A program made the position numbers and the translations under genes. DNA of 64,000 nt from Oscheius dolichura (lineage: Eukaryota; Nematoda; Chromadorea; Rhabditida; Rhabditidae), in contig OW051496.1 of assembly GCA_932521035.1 (NCBI GenBank), positions 6,386,001 through 6,450,000 of the forward strand, in the 5' to 3' direction. Shown piece after piece: positions 1-12,806 of this stretch; position 1 is the first letter of the stretch; every line of letters starts with the position of its first letter. The notes under the pieces are model-generated. The model did not search any database and was not told the origin of the DNA. It saw only the letters and a list, made by a program, of their open reading frames with translations.

Positions 1-2
1 AG

Positions 3-858
3 GTGTTTCAGGTGGAACGTGGCCGTCGCCAAGTCGAGCAGAACGTCAAGGAGCACCAGGAGCAGAACAACGAGCTCAGCAGCCAGAACACCTCCTACCT
101 CGCGGCCAAGACCCAACTGGACAACGAGATCTCTCTGCTCAAGAGCGACATCGCCGAGGCCCAGACCGAGTTGGCCTCCTCGGAAGACCGTTGCCGCCGT
201 GCCATGGGAGACGCCGCCAAGCTGGCTGAGGATCTCCGCCACGAGCAGGAGCACAGCCAACAACTCGAGAGATACAAGAAGCAGCTCGAGAGCCAGGTCA
301 AGGTAAGCTGCTTTTCCTCGTAAAACGGGCACTGTTTGCCGACACTTGAGACTTCTCGCATTCCGGAAAAGTTCGAGATCACAAATTGTCTTCCAGGACA
401 TGCAAGAGCGCGCTGATGCCGCCGAGGCCTCGGTTATCAAGGGAGGAGCCAAGGCCATCCAGAAAGCCGAGCAGAGGTTGAAGTCCCTCCAGACTGACAT
501 GGAGGCCGAGACCCGCCGCTCGACCGAGGCCTCCAAGAACCTGGCCCGTGCCGATCGCCGAGTGAGGGAGCTCGACTTCCAAGTGACTGAGGACAAGAAG
601 AACTACGACAAGCTCCAGGAGCTTGTAGAGAAGCTCACCGCCAAGCTGAAGGTCCAGAAGAAGCAGCTGGAAGACGCGGTGAGATAGAGAGGGGAGACTA
701 GCTAATTGGAATATGTTCAGGAGGAGCAGGCAAACGGCCATCTGACCAAGTACAGGTCTGTTCAACTGGCCCTGGAGACAGCGGAGGAGCGAGCCGATTC
801 GGCCGAGCAGTGTCTCGTCAGAATCCGCTCCCGTACCCGCGCGGTCCAGGAGAAGTAG
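3..858 (+). CDS. Myosin heavy chain, C-terminal rod (partial)
   Basis: This is the last part of a muscle-type myosin II heavy chain, the light-meromyosin coiled coil that assembles thick filaments. The 5' end lies outside the window. Visible exons are about 3-302, 397-678 and 721-858, joined in frame by introns of 94 and 42 nt. The protein is an uninterrupted heptad coiled coil rich in E, K, R, Q and A. It carries segments typical of the myosin tail, such as [34 protein letters not shown] and [16 protein letters not shown] before a short basic tailpiece. Paramyosin was considered, but the AEERAD-type ending and the KGG segment fit myosin heavy chain. An AATAAA follows the stop codon by 11 nt. 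The identity is secure; which myosin paralogue it is cannot be told from the tail. Confidence 0.93.
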
Positions 859-868
859 ATATTCCACG

Positions 869-874
869 AATAAA
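869..874 (+). terminator. Polyadenylation signal of the myosin gene
   Basis: A canonical AATAAA starts 11 nt after the myosin stop codon. The implied 3' UTR is very short. Confidence 0.7.
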
Positions 875-1090
875 CTGTCGAAACGGCGCTCTTTTTCTAG
901 TCTGTAGATCTGTTGTCACATATAAATTGTTGTATCCCTGAAGAATTCGACCGTGTGGCTAATTAGAGGGTGTGAAGGGGGCCGGAAAAGGGAGAAAGGA
1001 AGAACAAGAAACAAATAATTGGTAACATTTACCCGAATGGCTGATCACAGTCGGCGGTACTCGTATTGGAGGGGAGACGGCGTAGAGCAC

Positions 1091-2558
1091 TCATAGAAAT
1101 CGGCTGGCATAGTTCTGATTACACTGCTCGTGAGGTGATTGGAACTTGGATATGTCTGGGTAGGTGTTGAACTTGTAGGGAGGGCTCTGGAGCACCCGGC
1201 ACAACTCGCAGAACCCCGTCCCGTCGTCGTGTTCCGGAAAGACCCTGAGGGATAGAGTTGGCTCGACCGGGCAGACTCACTGGTGGGTATTCCTCCACTC
1301 ATGGTACTTCAGATACTCCTCCCTGCTGTCTCCCACCTTCTTTATGTGTTCGGCTGCTTCTTTGATACTTTTGAAGTCGTCTATTGCCACGAAAGAGTTC
1401 GGAGGAGCCTAAGGCTGTCCTTACTGGGATATTGGAAGGGAAGGACTCACCCCCACGGCTTCGTATTTTTTCCTTTCCAACACAATCGGCACCGCGTACC
1501 TCTCCCCCATAGTAGCCCAGAACTTCTCGGTGATGTAGTCCTTACAGTTCGAATTCTCTATGGAAAAGTAGAATTTGTACTGTTGGATGAGGGTCCTGAC
1601 ACAGTCGTAGCCCTGTTTCTGGACCCCGTCACAACCCGGGGCGGGTTTGCCACATCTCCCGAAAAGATCAGCCTGTAAATATCAGAAGTATAAAAGAAGA
1701 GCTGCTAACTCACGTCGACCCCGTTGCTCACCAGCCGGTCAATGATATCCTTCCTCCGGTTCAAGGTGTAGCAATTGGAAGCCAACCAGACGGCCGTCTT
1801 TGCTGTCTTCATCTGCCAGATGGAGTCTAAGTTGACCGCGACCCTCTCCGGCCGCTGCTCACAATGCCCGTATGGGTACCAGATGTCCGAGTGTTTCAGT
1901 GGGGTCATCGTCCAGTTGATCGCATCTGAATAAATTCGTCATCGTTCCTCCCTCTTCCCACTTGGTTCCGGCCGGAAGTGATCGTTCGTCTGGCTCTCCA
2001 GACTCCAGAGAACATGAGGGCGGTCAAGCCTCCTGGCTCCCGGCAGATGCATTCCCCGATAGTCGGCATTGTGGAAAAGGACGACGTCCGACTTCTCATA
2101 GTCTTGCGGATTCTCGGATATTCGGCAGAAGCCCTGAGAGGAGAAGGTGAGGGGACAATTAGAGGGCATACCTTGGTCGAGAAGCACTGACCGAGGAATC
2201 GGTCCGTCGTCACGTCCATGTTGAAGAATTTCGTGGCCGAATAGATCAAGACTTCTCTTTTATTCTCAAATTTAATCGGCTCCCTTATTGGTTCCAAGGG
2301 GGCTTCTGCCTCTCTTTGTAATAAAAGTGGTCAAAATCCTACCTTTTAAAACTTTATCTTCTGCCTTGACTACCCTGTTCGCCCTCATCGCCCCTTGAAT
2401 ACTGCTCTCCATTTGGATATTTTGTTCTAAATTAATGAGAGTAGAAGGAAAGCGAAAACCTTACCGTCTATGACGTCTTGTCGAAAGAGTTTCGCGACTA
2501 TATTGTAGAGGATGACACAGAGGATGGCCAGGAGAAGAAGCCTCAAGAGAGGCTTCAT
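1091..2558 (-). CDS. Alpha-1,3-fucosyltransferase (GT10)
   Basis: This is a type II Golgi membrane enzyme that transfers fucose from GDP-fucose to N-acetylglucosamine-containing glycans. The start chosen is the ATG at 2558, two bases after a good splice acceptor; another in-frame ATG lies at 2612. The protein opens with a signal anchor, MKPLLRLLLLAILCVILYNI. A stem follows, then the catalytic region with INWTMT, SDIWYPYG, TAVWLASNCYT and the donor-binding family motif FYFSIENSNCKDYITEKFW. About eight exons are separated by introns of 27-43 nt; all junctions preserve frame. The stop is at 1091-1093. A DLFGRCG segment matches the region before the GDP-fucose site in this family. The family assignment is firm; linkage specificity (core versus Lewis-type) is not determined. 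Confidence 0.92.
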
Positions 2559-3704
2559 GTCTGTAACGGGACCGTGGGAGGAGGACGGAAGGAGAATAAT
2601 TGAATGGAGCATGTTTCGGATGTGCTATCTATTGTTGGCCAGAATAGACGGTGAATGCTATTGATGGGAGAATGACGAGATCAGAAATTCCTAAGGAGAA
2701 TCAATATGGTGAGGACAGCTTTTAGGAGATGGAAAGGGGAGAAGAGAGGAAGCACACGTCTAAATTAACAGGGCCTAAATGGCCGGGGCCAAGTCACCTG
2801 CGCACACAGCGAATTCAATGGGAGAGCACCCCACGAGAAAACAAACGGACAGGACCCGGCCACTGATACTTTCCGGAAGAGAGCCATCCCCTTTTGGAAC
2901 GGACGAAGGAGTTTAACATAATCGGCAGAGGGACCGCCACGTGCAGAATGGGTGGGAATGATAGGGAGATAAAGGCAGCGGGACCCTCATTCGAAAGGGA
3001 ATACACTAGTGGGGAAGACTGTCTCTCGAGCAGTTTCACATCTATGGATAAATAAACAGTTAAACTGACAATATAATATGGTCGTAATAGTGCTAATTAT
3101 AGGCTTCATCCAAGTTCAGAAAGTGAAAATTCATTCAGCTGGTTTGTTTGACAGGAACACGGCGTGTACAGTGTTTGCTCAAGTCTCGCCACATGAATCG
3201 TCGTAAACGGGCAAGGGTTTCTCCATTATTTGCGGTAATTCCAAGCTGGCCAAGGAACCCGGGAAAAGAGTCGACGACCACTCACAACCTCCGGCAGAAC
3301 GCATATGTGTGTGGCTTCTTTCGTTGCCGAGAAACCCGCATTCAGTGTTTCATGCTTTCCACGTGGCCTCCCGGGAAAAACTAATCAACTCGGCGAAAGG
3401 CAGGTCCGCTCGAGCACCGGGACTGTTCTGGAGTCTGTTCAAGACAGTATTCGCCACTTTCCTTCCACTCCAACGTCTGGCAAAGTTCAAGAGAAGGTCT
3501 TCCTGTGTTTCATCAAGGATTTCTTGTGTCCTCCGGCCTCCTCTCATCCCGAGGGTCATCTGTGAGAGGAGATCTCTAAAAGACCCGAAAGAAGTCTCTT
3601 TTCTCTGGTTTATGGCAGACGTCTCGGGCTAATTGGACAGATTCAAACAGGAGAGGGTACTTTAATACGACTGTGAACAAGTGTGAGAGGAGGAATTCGA
3701 AGGT
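2559..3704. other. Intergenic region, nothing recognised
   Basis: This GC-rich stretch lies between the fucosyltransferase start and the flp-19 stop; both genes are on the minus strand. It probably holds the fucosyltransferase promoter and the flp-19 3' UTR. A minus-strand frame at 3350-3559 has a fair acceptor before it but no signal peptide, start exon or family match. No repeats or RNA genes were seen. Confidence 0.5.
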
Positions 3705-4879
3705 CTAGCCGAAGCGCACCGAGGATGCCCAGCTACTGGCTCTTTTCCCGAATCGAACTTGGTTGGCCCATCTCTTTTCCGGCTTCCTGTAGGCCGACAG
3801 CTCCTGAAATTATTTCATCTCTTCTAGAAATAAGAGGTCAGTAGTTCCCGGCAGATGTTTTAAGATGTCTCTAACGTGGCTAATGGTTCGGAAGGCCGTC
3901 TAACTTTATGGCTACATCCTCCTCCCGATGTCCTAGTCCCAACAACATACTTTTCTGAGCTGTGCCATGGCCGCGTCGTAGTCCTCCATACCGTAGTCCA
4001 TCACGGGTTGTGCCCGAACTGAAATCTCTTATTATGAGAATGCCCTTTTTCTCGGCTCTCTGACGTCTTCAACCTGAGTCACCGAGCCACCGGCCACCGA
4101 TAAAAAGGGCTTGAGGAGATGTCTGTCCCGTCGATGTACTCTGAATATTGTCCCAAAAAACATCAAAAGACGCTAGCCCTTCCTTGCCTCAAAATGACGA
4201 ATCTTCCGCCATTTTGCTTTTAGGCGACACAAGGCAATCTCAACATGGAAATGGAATTTTGATACACAGCCTGGGAAATGTCGCTTTCCTGATGGATCGA
4301 GGGGGACCGCGGCCTACGAAAGAGGAGCAAGCCGATGACCCGGACATTCTCCTCCCGGAAAGTACTCGGGGAGTCGACTCCAATTATTTATAATTATTAT
4401 TAGCGAAAGTTACCCTCTTCTGGACACCGATGACGGGGGCGGATTAGAGCCTTGCAAAAAGAGAACTTACCATGCATATTCATCAAGTGTAATAGAATCC
4501 CGTTTCGTGGAAGACGGCTCTTTTGTTCTCTTTGCTTTATTCTATTAAGAAAATAAACAGGAAGGGGAGAAGGACACCTTCTGCTCCTTCTCACGGCCGT
4601 CACACCGTAATATTCAGACTCTACTCTCGATTTAGAGGGAGGAAAGACTCTTGTATCTCTTTGTGTCCCTAATTAAAAGGGACAGTCCTGGGTGTTTTAT
4701 AACCTTCGGTATGAGAAAGAAGTGGCATTCCTAGGATTGGGCCGAGAGGAGTTCTTAACTTCGGGGATACGGTATTTACAGTGTTACTGTGCCTTCTACA
4801 CCATCGTCCTACAAAAGAACTAACCGTAGACCGAAGCAAGTAGCATCAAAAAGAAGGAGAGCAGCTGCAGGGGCGACAT
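3705..4879 (-). CDS. flp-19: FMRFamide-like neuropeptide precursor FLP-19
   Basis: This gene encodes a secreted neuropeptide precursor. Three small exons join in phase: 4825-4879, 3951-4018 and 3705-3803. Exon 1 is a textbook signal peptide, MSPLQLLSFFLMLLASVY, ending in phase 1. Exon 2 starts with the two bases that complete that codon and encodes an acidic spacer (MDYGMEDYDAAMAQLRK). Exon 3 carries EKR-WANQVRFG-KR-ASSWASSVRFG and the stop codon. Both peptides end in VRFG, the amidation donor, and are bounded by KR dibasic cleavage sites. They match the known nematode FLP-19 peptides WANQVRFamide and A(S)SWASSVRFamide, so the identification is strong. The precursor is about 73 residues. The first intron is about 800 nt, much longer than is usual here. 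No exon is long enough to stand out alone, so simple ORF calling misses the gene. Confidence 0.94.
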
Positions 4880-5531
4880 TTGGGAGATCAGAATCAGAGG
4901 GGGAGGCGTGGCCCCGGACGGTTGACTCCTCCTCCCGGAGTCCCTCTATTTTCACCATATTCGAGGGTCATTCTCGAAATATTAGAAGATGTTTTGGTCC
5001 GAGGTTACATTTTACTATGGAAAACAAAGCAATTTCATCTGGGGACGACTAGCCGACCGGGGGTGGATCCACTCTCCTGGACATCCTCCAGGAATTACAC
5101 AAACAATATGAGGGGTGGCCTTCTCGGGAGATGTACTCCTTGACCTGCTCGGCTAATTCGAGCCTCTCCTTTGCTTTATCTGATCCCGGAATAATTAGCC
5201 CCCAATGGCGTGTAGTATTTTCACGAGGGCAAATTGCTTAATTTCCGGCCGTCAAATGTAGGAGGGGGCACGTAAAGATAGAAATTGAAATGTTTATGGT
5301 ACGACATGAAGTGAAAGAGAAGACATTGAGCGAGGAAAGCGGGGAGGGTCATGCACCACGGAGGGGAGTCCTAGTTGGACATCACAGCGACATTTGTGAT
5401 GGGAGAGGAGTACCGGTTTGTTCGTATTTACATTATTTATACGGTGACTAGAGGGAACAACAGCTAGGCTTAGGTAATCTCGGGGGAAAAGACAAACGAA
5501 TTATGCGAGGGAAGGGGAAGATCATGGGGGA
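4880..5531. other. Intergenic region upstream of flp-19
   Basis: About 650 nt separate the flp-19 start codon from the Abl stop codon, both on the minus strand. It should contain the flp-19 promoter and the Abl 3' UTR. No coding segment, repeat or RNA gene was recognised. Confidence 0.45.
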
Positions 5532-8500
5532 CTACCGGTTAACGAGCTGCATCACCTGGCGGACGGTCGTCTCGAACTGGGGGATAATGTTCTGCTCGGC
5601 GTGTTCGGGGTTCGACCCCGTGGCCGAGGCACAGTTTCTCAGCTGACGTACGTAGACCTCCAGGCGGTTGAGAAGTTCCCTGGAAAGTGTCTTTTACGGG
5701 GGATTGAATTAGGATTCGTGAAATGGCGGCCATTAGCCGTAGAGAATGGACTACTTTCTCAGGGTTAGCATTTGCATAAGTCTCACCTGAAACGGAACTT
5801 GCTGTGAGGCGTGATCTGCTCGGCGTAGATGGCACACGTCGAGTGGAACTGCTGCATCAGGTCGCTCAGTTTGATGAGCAGAGCCAGACGGGAGTCGCCC
5901 CGAGGAGCCTGGGTGACACGGCCAACTCGGGCATTCCTCAGGTCCTGGACACACGACTCCAACTGGTTGAACAGGTCCAGGAGGAAGTCTTTGTTCACGG
6001 CCGAGGCGGGCTCTCCTGTGGCCGGGACTGGAGCCGAGATCGGCTCGGGTAGGGAACTTGTGGAGGCCACGGTGGACCGTTTGCCGTCGATCATCGAGAA
6101 CCTCTTCTGGGCCGTCGAGCCGACCAGACCTCCCCGGATAGGCACTGAAATCAAGGAGCTCGTCAACTTTCGGAGTAGCATCGTCACGCCAACAAGTCTG
6201 GCCAATTAGAAGGGAAGCATCCATTTCACCCGGCGATAATTAGCAAAAGTTACGGAGGAGGCGACAACTTTGAGAAACCCCCGGGGGCACACTGACCTTT
6301 ATTGGGGAGAACCGTCATCTGCTCGAATTTCGTGGTCAGGTCTCGCAGCGACTGTGTCCTGACCATGTTACCCTCGTCCTCCTCGGCCGCCGGCGACCTC
6401 TCCTTGGTCGGCGACTCCTTCTGAAAATAACTTCTCATCCTCCGATCTCAATCAGAGAGCAGCCACGCTATAATTTCCGCCCCCGTCATGTCCTATCAAA
6501 ATTAACGGATTAAAAAGTGCTTACCTTGTTCCGTTGAAGGGTGCTAAACGGCCTCGGACAAACTTCAGCGATCCTTTCCAGAGGCAAGGATTTTAAGGGA
6601 GCAGTCAGGGCAGTCGACTCAGACTCGTCGGACGACTGTTGGGCAGAGTCCGTTTGGAGGGAAAACGGCCGGTGGTGTTGGAGGGGAGCCACCTAAAATA
6701 ACAAAAACAAATAATAGACTATGAGACAAATAGGAAGGGTACCTTTTGTGTGATGAGTTGTCGCACTCTGGCAACTTCTGGCTGCGGTTCTCCCTGCGCC
6801 TCCTCCCTCTCGACGTGTCTCAGTGTCCGTATCCTCGCCTTCAGTTCAACTTCGCCCGTTGATTCTTCCTCCTTTCGGTCCTCTTTCTTGCCATTTTTCT
6901 TCGTCTTCCAACCCGTTTCAGTCGCCTCTGTCTGTGATCCGCCGTCTACTTTCTCGACTGTCCGTGGCTTTGGCAGAGGTTTGATGACAAACGCCTCAGA
7001 TGGTACAAGTCTGGTTGGCGGGTCGGGAGCCTAAAGTCTATTGAAATGGGTCTCGGGGGTTGCTAACCATTCTATCCACTCTCGAAGTACAAGGACTAGA
7101 GGCCCCACTCGTGCTGGGTCCGGAACTGTTCGGCTGTCCTCCGCTCGAATTCAAGGTGTCTTGTGACACGGGCGACTCTGACTTGGTCTTTTTCAATCGA
7201 CACTTCAGTTGCTGTAGCATCTGAACACTCTTCTTTAATATTATTCGAATAGAACAGTGACTACCTGGCTCTGAGTGTCCTCTTGGATGGGAACCGCGTC
7301 CAGGGAGTCATCAGAACACGTTCTGTTCAGACTGAACTCGGAACTGTCTGCATCCGCCGAGTCCGGGTGGTTCTTCTTCATCGATTCCAAGTAAGCATCG
7401 ATCCTGGCTCCTTTAGGCATCGTCCCAAATCGGCTGACTGCCTTTCGGAGATTTTTCTCGGCTAACGGGGAGACTACAACGTCATCTAAAGGGGAATATC
7501 GAATTAAAAGTAAAGAATACTTACCAGAAGAACTGCTAGTTCCCTGGGCATTGTTATTCAAGACAGATTTTAACAGTTTCGGTTTGGAAGACGCTGGAGG
7601 GGTGGGGACAGGCAGGGACCGCGGAGGGGGTCTGATGTCCGGATCACGGAAGGATATCATCTAAACGTCGCACTAATAAACGGAGAAAGCGGGAACTTAC
7701 AGGTTGAGCCAAGTCTCCGGCCGTTTCATGGTGGGTTGCCCTAAGAGGAGGAGGGGGGAATGGTTCGGAAGCGGTGGCGGCAAAGGATCTCCTGTCCCGT
7801 TCGTGGTAGCCACGAGGAGACGGCGCTATCACTTCGCTTCTTCTCGACCTTCGTTGTGATGTTTGCCGCGACTTTTCCAACTGTTTATCCACCTATAACA
7901 TTATGTTCCTTAAATAATTGGCTCCCCACCTCTTCGTCAATGTTGCTGTGGGGAAAGAGAGACTCCAAGCTGGAGTGGATGTCCCTAAACCGGGGCCGGT
8001 CACTGGGAGACCAATTCCAGCACTGTAGCATCAGCCGGTAGACACTTGGAGGACAGCCGGGGGGAGCATCCATTCGGAAACCCTTCTCCAATAAAGAATA
8101 GACATTGGAAAGGTCGACGCCCGGGTACGGGGCCATGCCGTAGGTGGCGATCTCCCATAAGAGTACTCCAAATGCCCAGACCTAGATGAATTCTAATGAA
8201 AATAAAATTAAAGGGACTAACATCACTCTTTGTGCTGAACGTGTTGAAGGCCAATCCTTCAGGAGCAGTCCACTTTATGGGGAACTTGGCCCCGGCATGG
8301 GCTGTGTAGGTGTCCTCCCGCATGAACCGAGCCAGCCCGAAGTCTGCTACCTTGACGATATTGTCCATCCCTACTAGACAGTTTCTAGCTGCTAGATCAC
8401 TGGAAATGTTACCAATTATGAGGAGAGTAAGGCGAACTAACCGATGAATAAAGTTCCTGGCCTCGAGGTAAGCCATGGCTGATGCTATCTGGGTGGCCAT

Positions 8501-11500
8501 ATACATCAGCACGGTCGGAGGCAGCTTGGACCTGTCCGCCTTCCTCAGGTAGTCCAGCAAGTTGCCATTGCACATGTACTCCGTGATGATGTAGAATGGG
8601 GCCTCTCTGGTGCAGACACCCAGCAACTGGACGAGGTTCTTGTGGTGGAGGTCCTTCATGATGGCGGCCTCGGCCAAGAAGTCGTGGAGGGCCATGGCAT
8701 CCTCCTTGAGGGTCTTGACGGCGGTCGTCCTCTCGTGCCTCTTCCAGTAGCCCTCGTAGACATCGCCGTACTGGCCTCCTCCTGCAAATAAATCATTGCA
8801 GAGGAAATGATGGACGAGGTGCGGCTGGCTCCCCTAAATATTCGGGGGAATGGCCATTCGTCATGGAACCTCCTCGGTCATTACAATTCCTCTCAAAACA
8901 TGCACCGCCAGCTGTTTCTCACCTAATTTATTCCTCATTATAATCTCGGCCCGGTTCACTTCCCACTCGTCCGGCTGTGTCGGGCTCAGCGAGTACACAC
9001 AGGGAGGCGGGTTCTTCTTAGTGGCCGGGTAGAGGAGCTGGCCTAGGAGAGGAGGATTCAAAGAGACAGAAAGGATAACTAACATATTAGACCGTCAGCA
9101 TGGATACTGTGGTGGTGGACGAGTTCGCCCAGATTCTTAAACTTGGCCTCGTGGGTAATGAAGAACTGAATTGGTCGAATATAAGGAATAAAGAAGAGGA
9201 ACTACCCTGTCCTGTGGATCCATATTGATCCTGTAGTGGTAGACCCGCCCTTCGTGTCTGACGGAGATGGAAAACTGGCCGATGCTCGTCTCACTTTCCC
9301 TGACAAGGAACGAGCCATTGATCCCGCTACCCAGGATGTACTCGGATTCACTTCGGGAGACTTTGCCATGGTACCTGGAGAGAATCATAAACAGCCACTT
9401 AAAAACGAACCAGCTGTGCTTGTCTAACGAGTTTAACGGGGTTACGTAGCTCGTGGGCACCCATCCGATCTGGCCGATCCTCTTCTGGGAGGCGGCATCG
9501 GTACGTCGGCTGGCCACCAGCCGGGCCTCACACCACTCGCCCGCTTTATTGTATCCGAGAACGCGTACCTAAATATTGACGATGAGGGGGCTGGGAGGGC
9601 GATTATCTGACCGTGTCCCCTTTCCGTATGCTCAACTGTTCTTCGCCGACCCCGTGGAAGTCATAGAGGGCAACGAACAACGGAGAGCCCTCTTCACCCG
9701 TCGAGCTGACCATCGACGCGGCCAGCAGATCCTCTCTGAAACGGAGACGTGGATTAAGGCGGACAGGGAGGAAAGAGGGATACTCACAATAGAGCGAGGA
9801 CCACCGGGGCTGGCCTCACATCTTCCGGGCAAGTGGCAGACATGAGCCGAGCCGTGGAAGGACAGTCATCAACGACTCTCGTGTGGCATTACAGCGGGGA
9901 AAAGAAAGAAGGATTTCCAGGGGGAGGATCCGACACTTCACCCAATAGCTGTGGGAAGAGGGAACTGACTGGGACAGCTGGCCCTATTTCGCATCTTTAT
10001 GACAGCCAGCCCATTTAGAAGACGTTCGCTTATCAACGAGGCTCCGGGAGGTGGATCGGCCTCATTTCTCATACGGGACACCCACTTATTTTTGCAGATG
10101 ACGCGCGGAGAATGCAAGCATCACGGCTGGCAACACATGTGCCAATGGATCAAGAAACGGCTTTTTTTAACTTTGTGGATTGGATGGAGGAAGAGGAGGA
10201 TTTGAGCAAATAATTGATGGGGATATGACAATAAACGAGTGACCATCAGGGGAAGGCCGACGAACAAAAAGAGCCAATTAATGGCGAGAAAGAACGGCAC
10301 CGGGCGACCTTCGGCTATTCTTTGACCTTTTGGAGAGTTTTGGAGGGAAGAAATTGGGAGAAGACAGGAGGAGGAGGAGGAGAGGCTCGTAATTCGGCCG
10401 GTGGGTATCGTTCGGGACTCACGAGCGCTGCTACCGGGACAAAGGATTGTGTACAGATGCCAGCGGCTGAGTGGACGGCAGAGTGCACGCTGGAAAAACA
10501 GAAGCCAGGTTGGGAAGAAGAAATCCAATAAGAGAGATCGAAAAAGATGTGTAAGGCGAAAACTGCTTTGGGGGGAGGACAGGCGAAAGGACAGGCGAAA
10601 CCACCGGCAGAAAACGAGGTGGCAATGGGGCGTAGAATGGTGTGGGAATTGGAGGAAAAGAGGGGCATGAAGGGGGCAATAAAGGTAGAGGGACAGAAAT
10701 AAAGTAATGAGGTGGCCGACGAGATGAGGGAGCCAACCGGTCGCCGGGGGGAATGCGCGAGGCGTCGGCTTATGTGAGGAAAAGCACAAAAAGAGCCGAT
10801 GACAGATTAGAACAAACAGAAGGAAAGACGAGAAGACAAAAATGGAAATAATACGGGCACTTGTGCCTACCGAAAATACTCACCGACTACTCCAGGAGGC
10901 ATTGTTCTTGCGGTGGAGGGCGCGGAACGTGTCGACCGAGGACGGACGCCGCTCCATGCTACCACTGGCGGCCATCGTGCCCGTCTCTGCCCATTCCGCT
11001 GATTCCGGACCTGAAATGAGCCAGAATTAAACGATGAGGAATGACCGCATCGTCTATGTATGAGGAACATATTTCATTCTCGTCGCGCAGCCTAATCCTA
11101 ACCGAATGAGAGTCGACCCCGGGAGACAATGAGTCACGGCCACGCCGAGGAGAGAGACCTCCCCGAGATTGGGAAATGCCCCTTCTCACGGATGCGCCTG
11201 TTTATAGGGAATAACCCCCTTTGGCGGTGGCTGTAAATCACCGAGAGCGGATATTGGCGGACGCGTCACAGTATGGGGTTAGCGGTCTCTCGGTTGCCTT
11301 CTGTTTATATTGGATGGCTGTGTGTGGCCGTGTTTACGATGCGGTTCCTTTCTCTTGTAACAAGTAAACAGAAAAGGAACGGAATGGGAATGGATGAGTG
11401 CGAGAGCCAGGCAGATGTTACCCATCGACTGTTGTGGCCGGGGGAGCCGAGCCCATTGTTTGTTATTAGACAGGCATTTCACGCGCAACCAGCAGCACCA

Positions 11501-12806
11501 CATGCGAGCTTTTCGGGCACGTCGTTAGTCAGCCGGCCACGCTTTTTGACCTCGGGAATACGAATAAGAGAAAGACAAGAGCCGGAGGGGGAGTGATTCA
11601 ATGGCTCGCCTGATAAGGACGTTACAACTGGCCGGCGGAAGTAGTGCCGCCCTCATTTCCTGCCGCCTCCAGCTGAGGGTATCTAGTACTACTCGTAAAT
11701 TTGCATAGGGGGGAGGGCGCCCGTTCGATTCAGGCGTAGATTATCTGACCAGAACGGAGGCTACTAGTCAAGGGGGCGGTTGCAAATTGACACCGAGTAG
11801 CCGCTTTGATGGGGGCTGTCATTACGCGCGGAGCAGGGCAGCAAAAAGTCAAAAAAGAAAGGTCAGAAGGGGACGGGTGATCACAAATCAGCAGTAGTAG
11901 AGACCAGTCGCCAATATTTCAGGCTTCGGCACTCGACACCTCGGTGGCCGCAGAGTGTTACACCTCGACCGATCCAACAAATGGCTCATAAGTAAACGAA
12001 ATTGGTCGAAGGGACAGGTGCCGAGGGCAGGTAGCCCCGTGCCCCCCTCCCCCCTCCGGTCACCTGCTGCGAGCCACTCATAATTGCATACTGGCAGACC
12101 TCACTTTACTAAAACTGGACACATTCGCCAGGGAGGGGCAGTTTGACCCGCTACAGATAATTAACAGGTAGGGTGAGGGGGCAGGCAGAGTCGAAGGGAA
12201 GGAGATGACATGAACAAGAACCAGAAAATACGGCGGATGCCGGTAAGCACTGTTCCACGTGCTCTGTTTGTTCTGGACCCTCGGCGGAGAGTCTCTAACT
12301 GTTCTACGCTCTTTTTATGAAGACCTATAGTGTGCCAAAGGGCAAGAATTATTCAGGGGGCAGAACAAAGGGAAATACGATATGGAAGGGCCAGCTTAGC
12401 GGGAAGAGGACTACTGGTTCGGACTATTTACTCTTTTCACCATAAAAGTACTTGAAAACCAGGAGGAGGACGGGAATTATGGAGATGGTCGGGTCGAACG
12501 CGTAGATAAGCAGCCAAATCATATGCAGAGGTGCACATAGAGGACGGCGACGAGAAGCGCATTATAACGGGTCCTGGGAAGAGGGGGATGAACATTGTCA
12601 GCGAGTAGGCCGACAAATATTTGTGTCTCCGGGACAGTTCAAGAGTTAATCGGGGGCTACTGTTTACCCCTGCCGTTGGGGGATATCCCGCCACTTCACG
12701 AGCCATCAAACCCACCCGTATTGAAGAGGGACGGGTCAGCAGCACCGCGGGTCGAGCTGGAGCAGCTGCCGCCATCACTCGCTCGGCTGCTCTGGTGTTG
12801 CCCCAT
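5532..12806 (-). CDS. abl-1: Abl non-receptor tyrosine kinase
   Basis: This is a cytoplasmic tyrosine kinase linking adhesion and guidance signals to actin. Exon 1 (12716-12806) begins MGQHQSS, an N-myristoylation signal like the C. elegans ABL-1 start. It ends in phase 1 and joins an exon at 10884-11010 whose end aligns with the ABL cap region (ASWSSREDLLA). Then come SH3 ([20 protein letters not shown]), SH2 ([25 protein letters not shown]), and the kinase with glycine loop [21 protein letters not shown] split by an intron, [14 protein letters not shown] and the activation loop [18 protein letters not shown] proline- and serine-rich linker precedes the F-actin-binding domain, which ends [11 protein letters not shown] before the stop at 5532-5534. 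Introns are mostly 30-45 nt except two long 5' ones. All kinase catalytic residues are present. An alternative first exon may exist at 9788-9843. Confidence 0.95.
9788..9843 (-). other. Possible alternative first exon of Abl (non-myristoylated)
   Basis: An ATG at 9843 opens a short frame ([18 protein letters not shown]) that runs into a strong GTGAGT donor in phase 2. That is the phase needed by the next exon, which starts A-GAG-GAT-CTG and encodes EDLLAASM before SH3. Abl genes in other animals have alternative first exons. No acceptor or promoter evidence can be seen, so this remains a proposal. Confidence 0.35.

Noticed and set aside
3350-3559. Minus-strand frame downstream of flp-19 with a WSGRK segment resembling a peptide cleavage site
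   Set aside because: A possible acceptor precedes it, but there is no signal peptide and no room for one before the flp-19 stop. The peptide-like motif is isolated.
10121-10789. A 222-codon minus-strand frame in the Abl 5' intron
   Set aside because: It has low complexity, is full of Ser/Pro/Leu, and shows no domain or splice connection to Abl in phase.
12437-12778. Hydrophobic minus-strand frames suggesting a small membrane protein
   Set aside because: The adjacent exon belongs to the Abl N-terminus (MGQHQSS). The hydrophobic frames come from a pyrimidine-rich intron and shift frame repeatedly.
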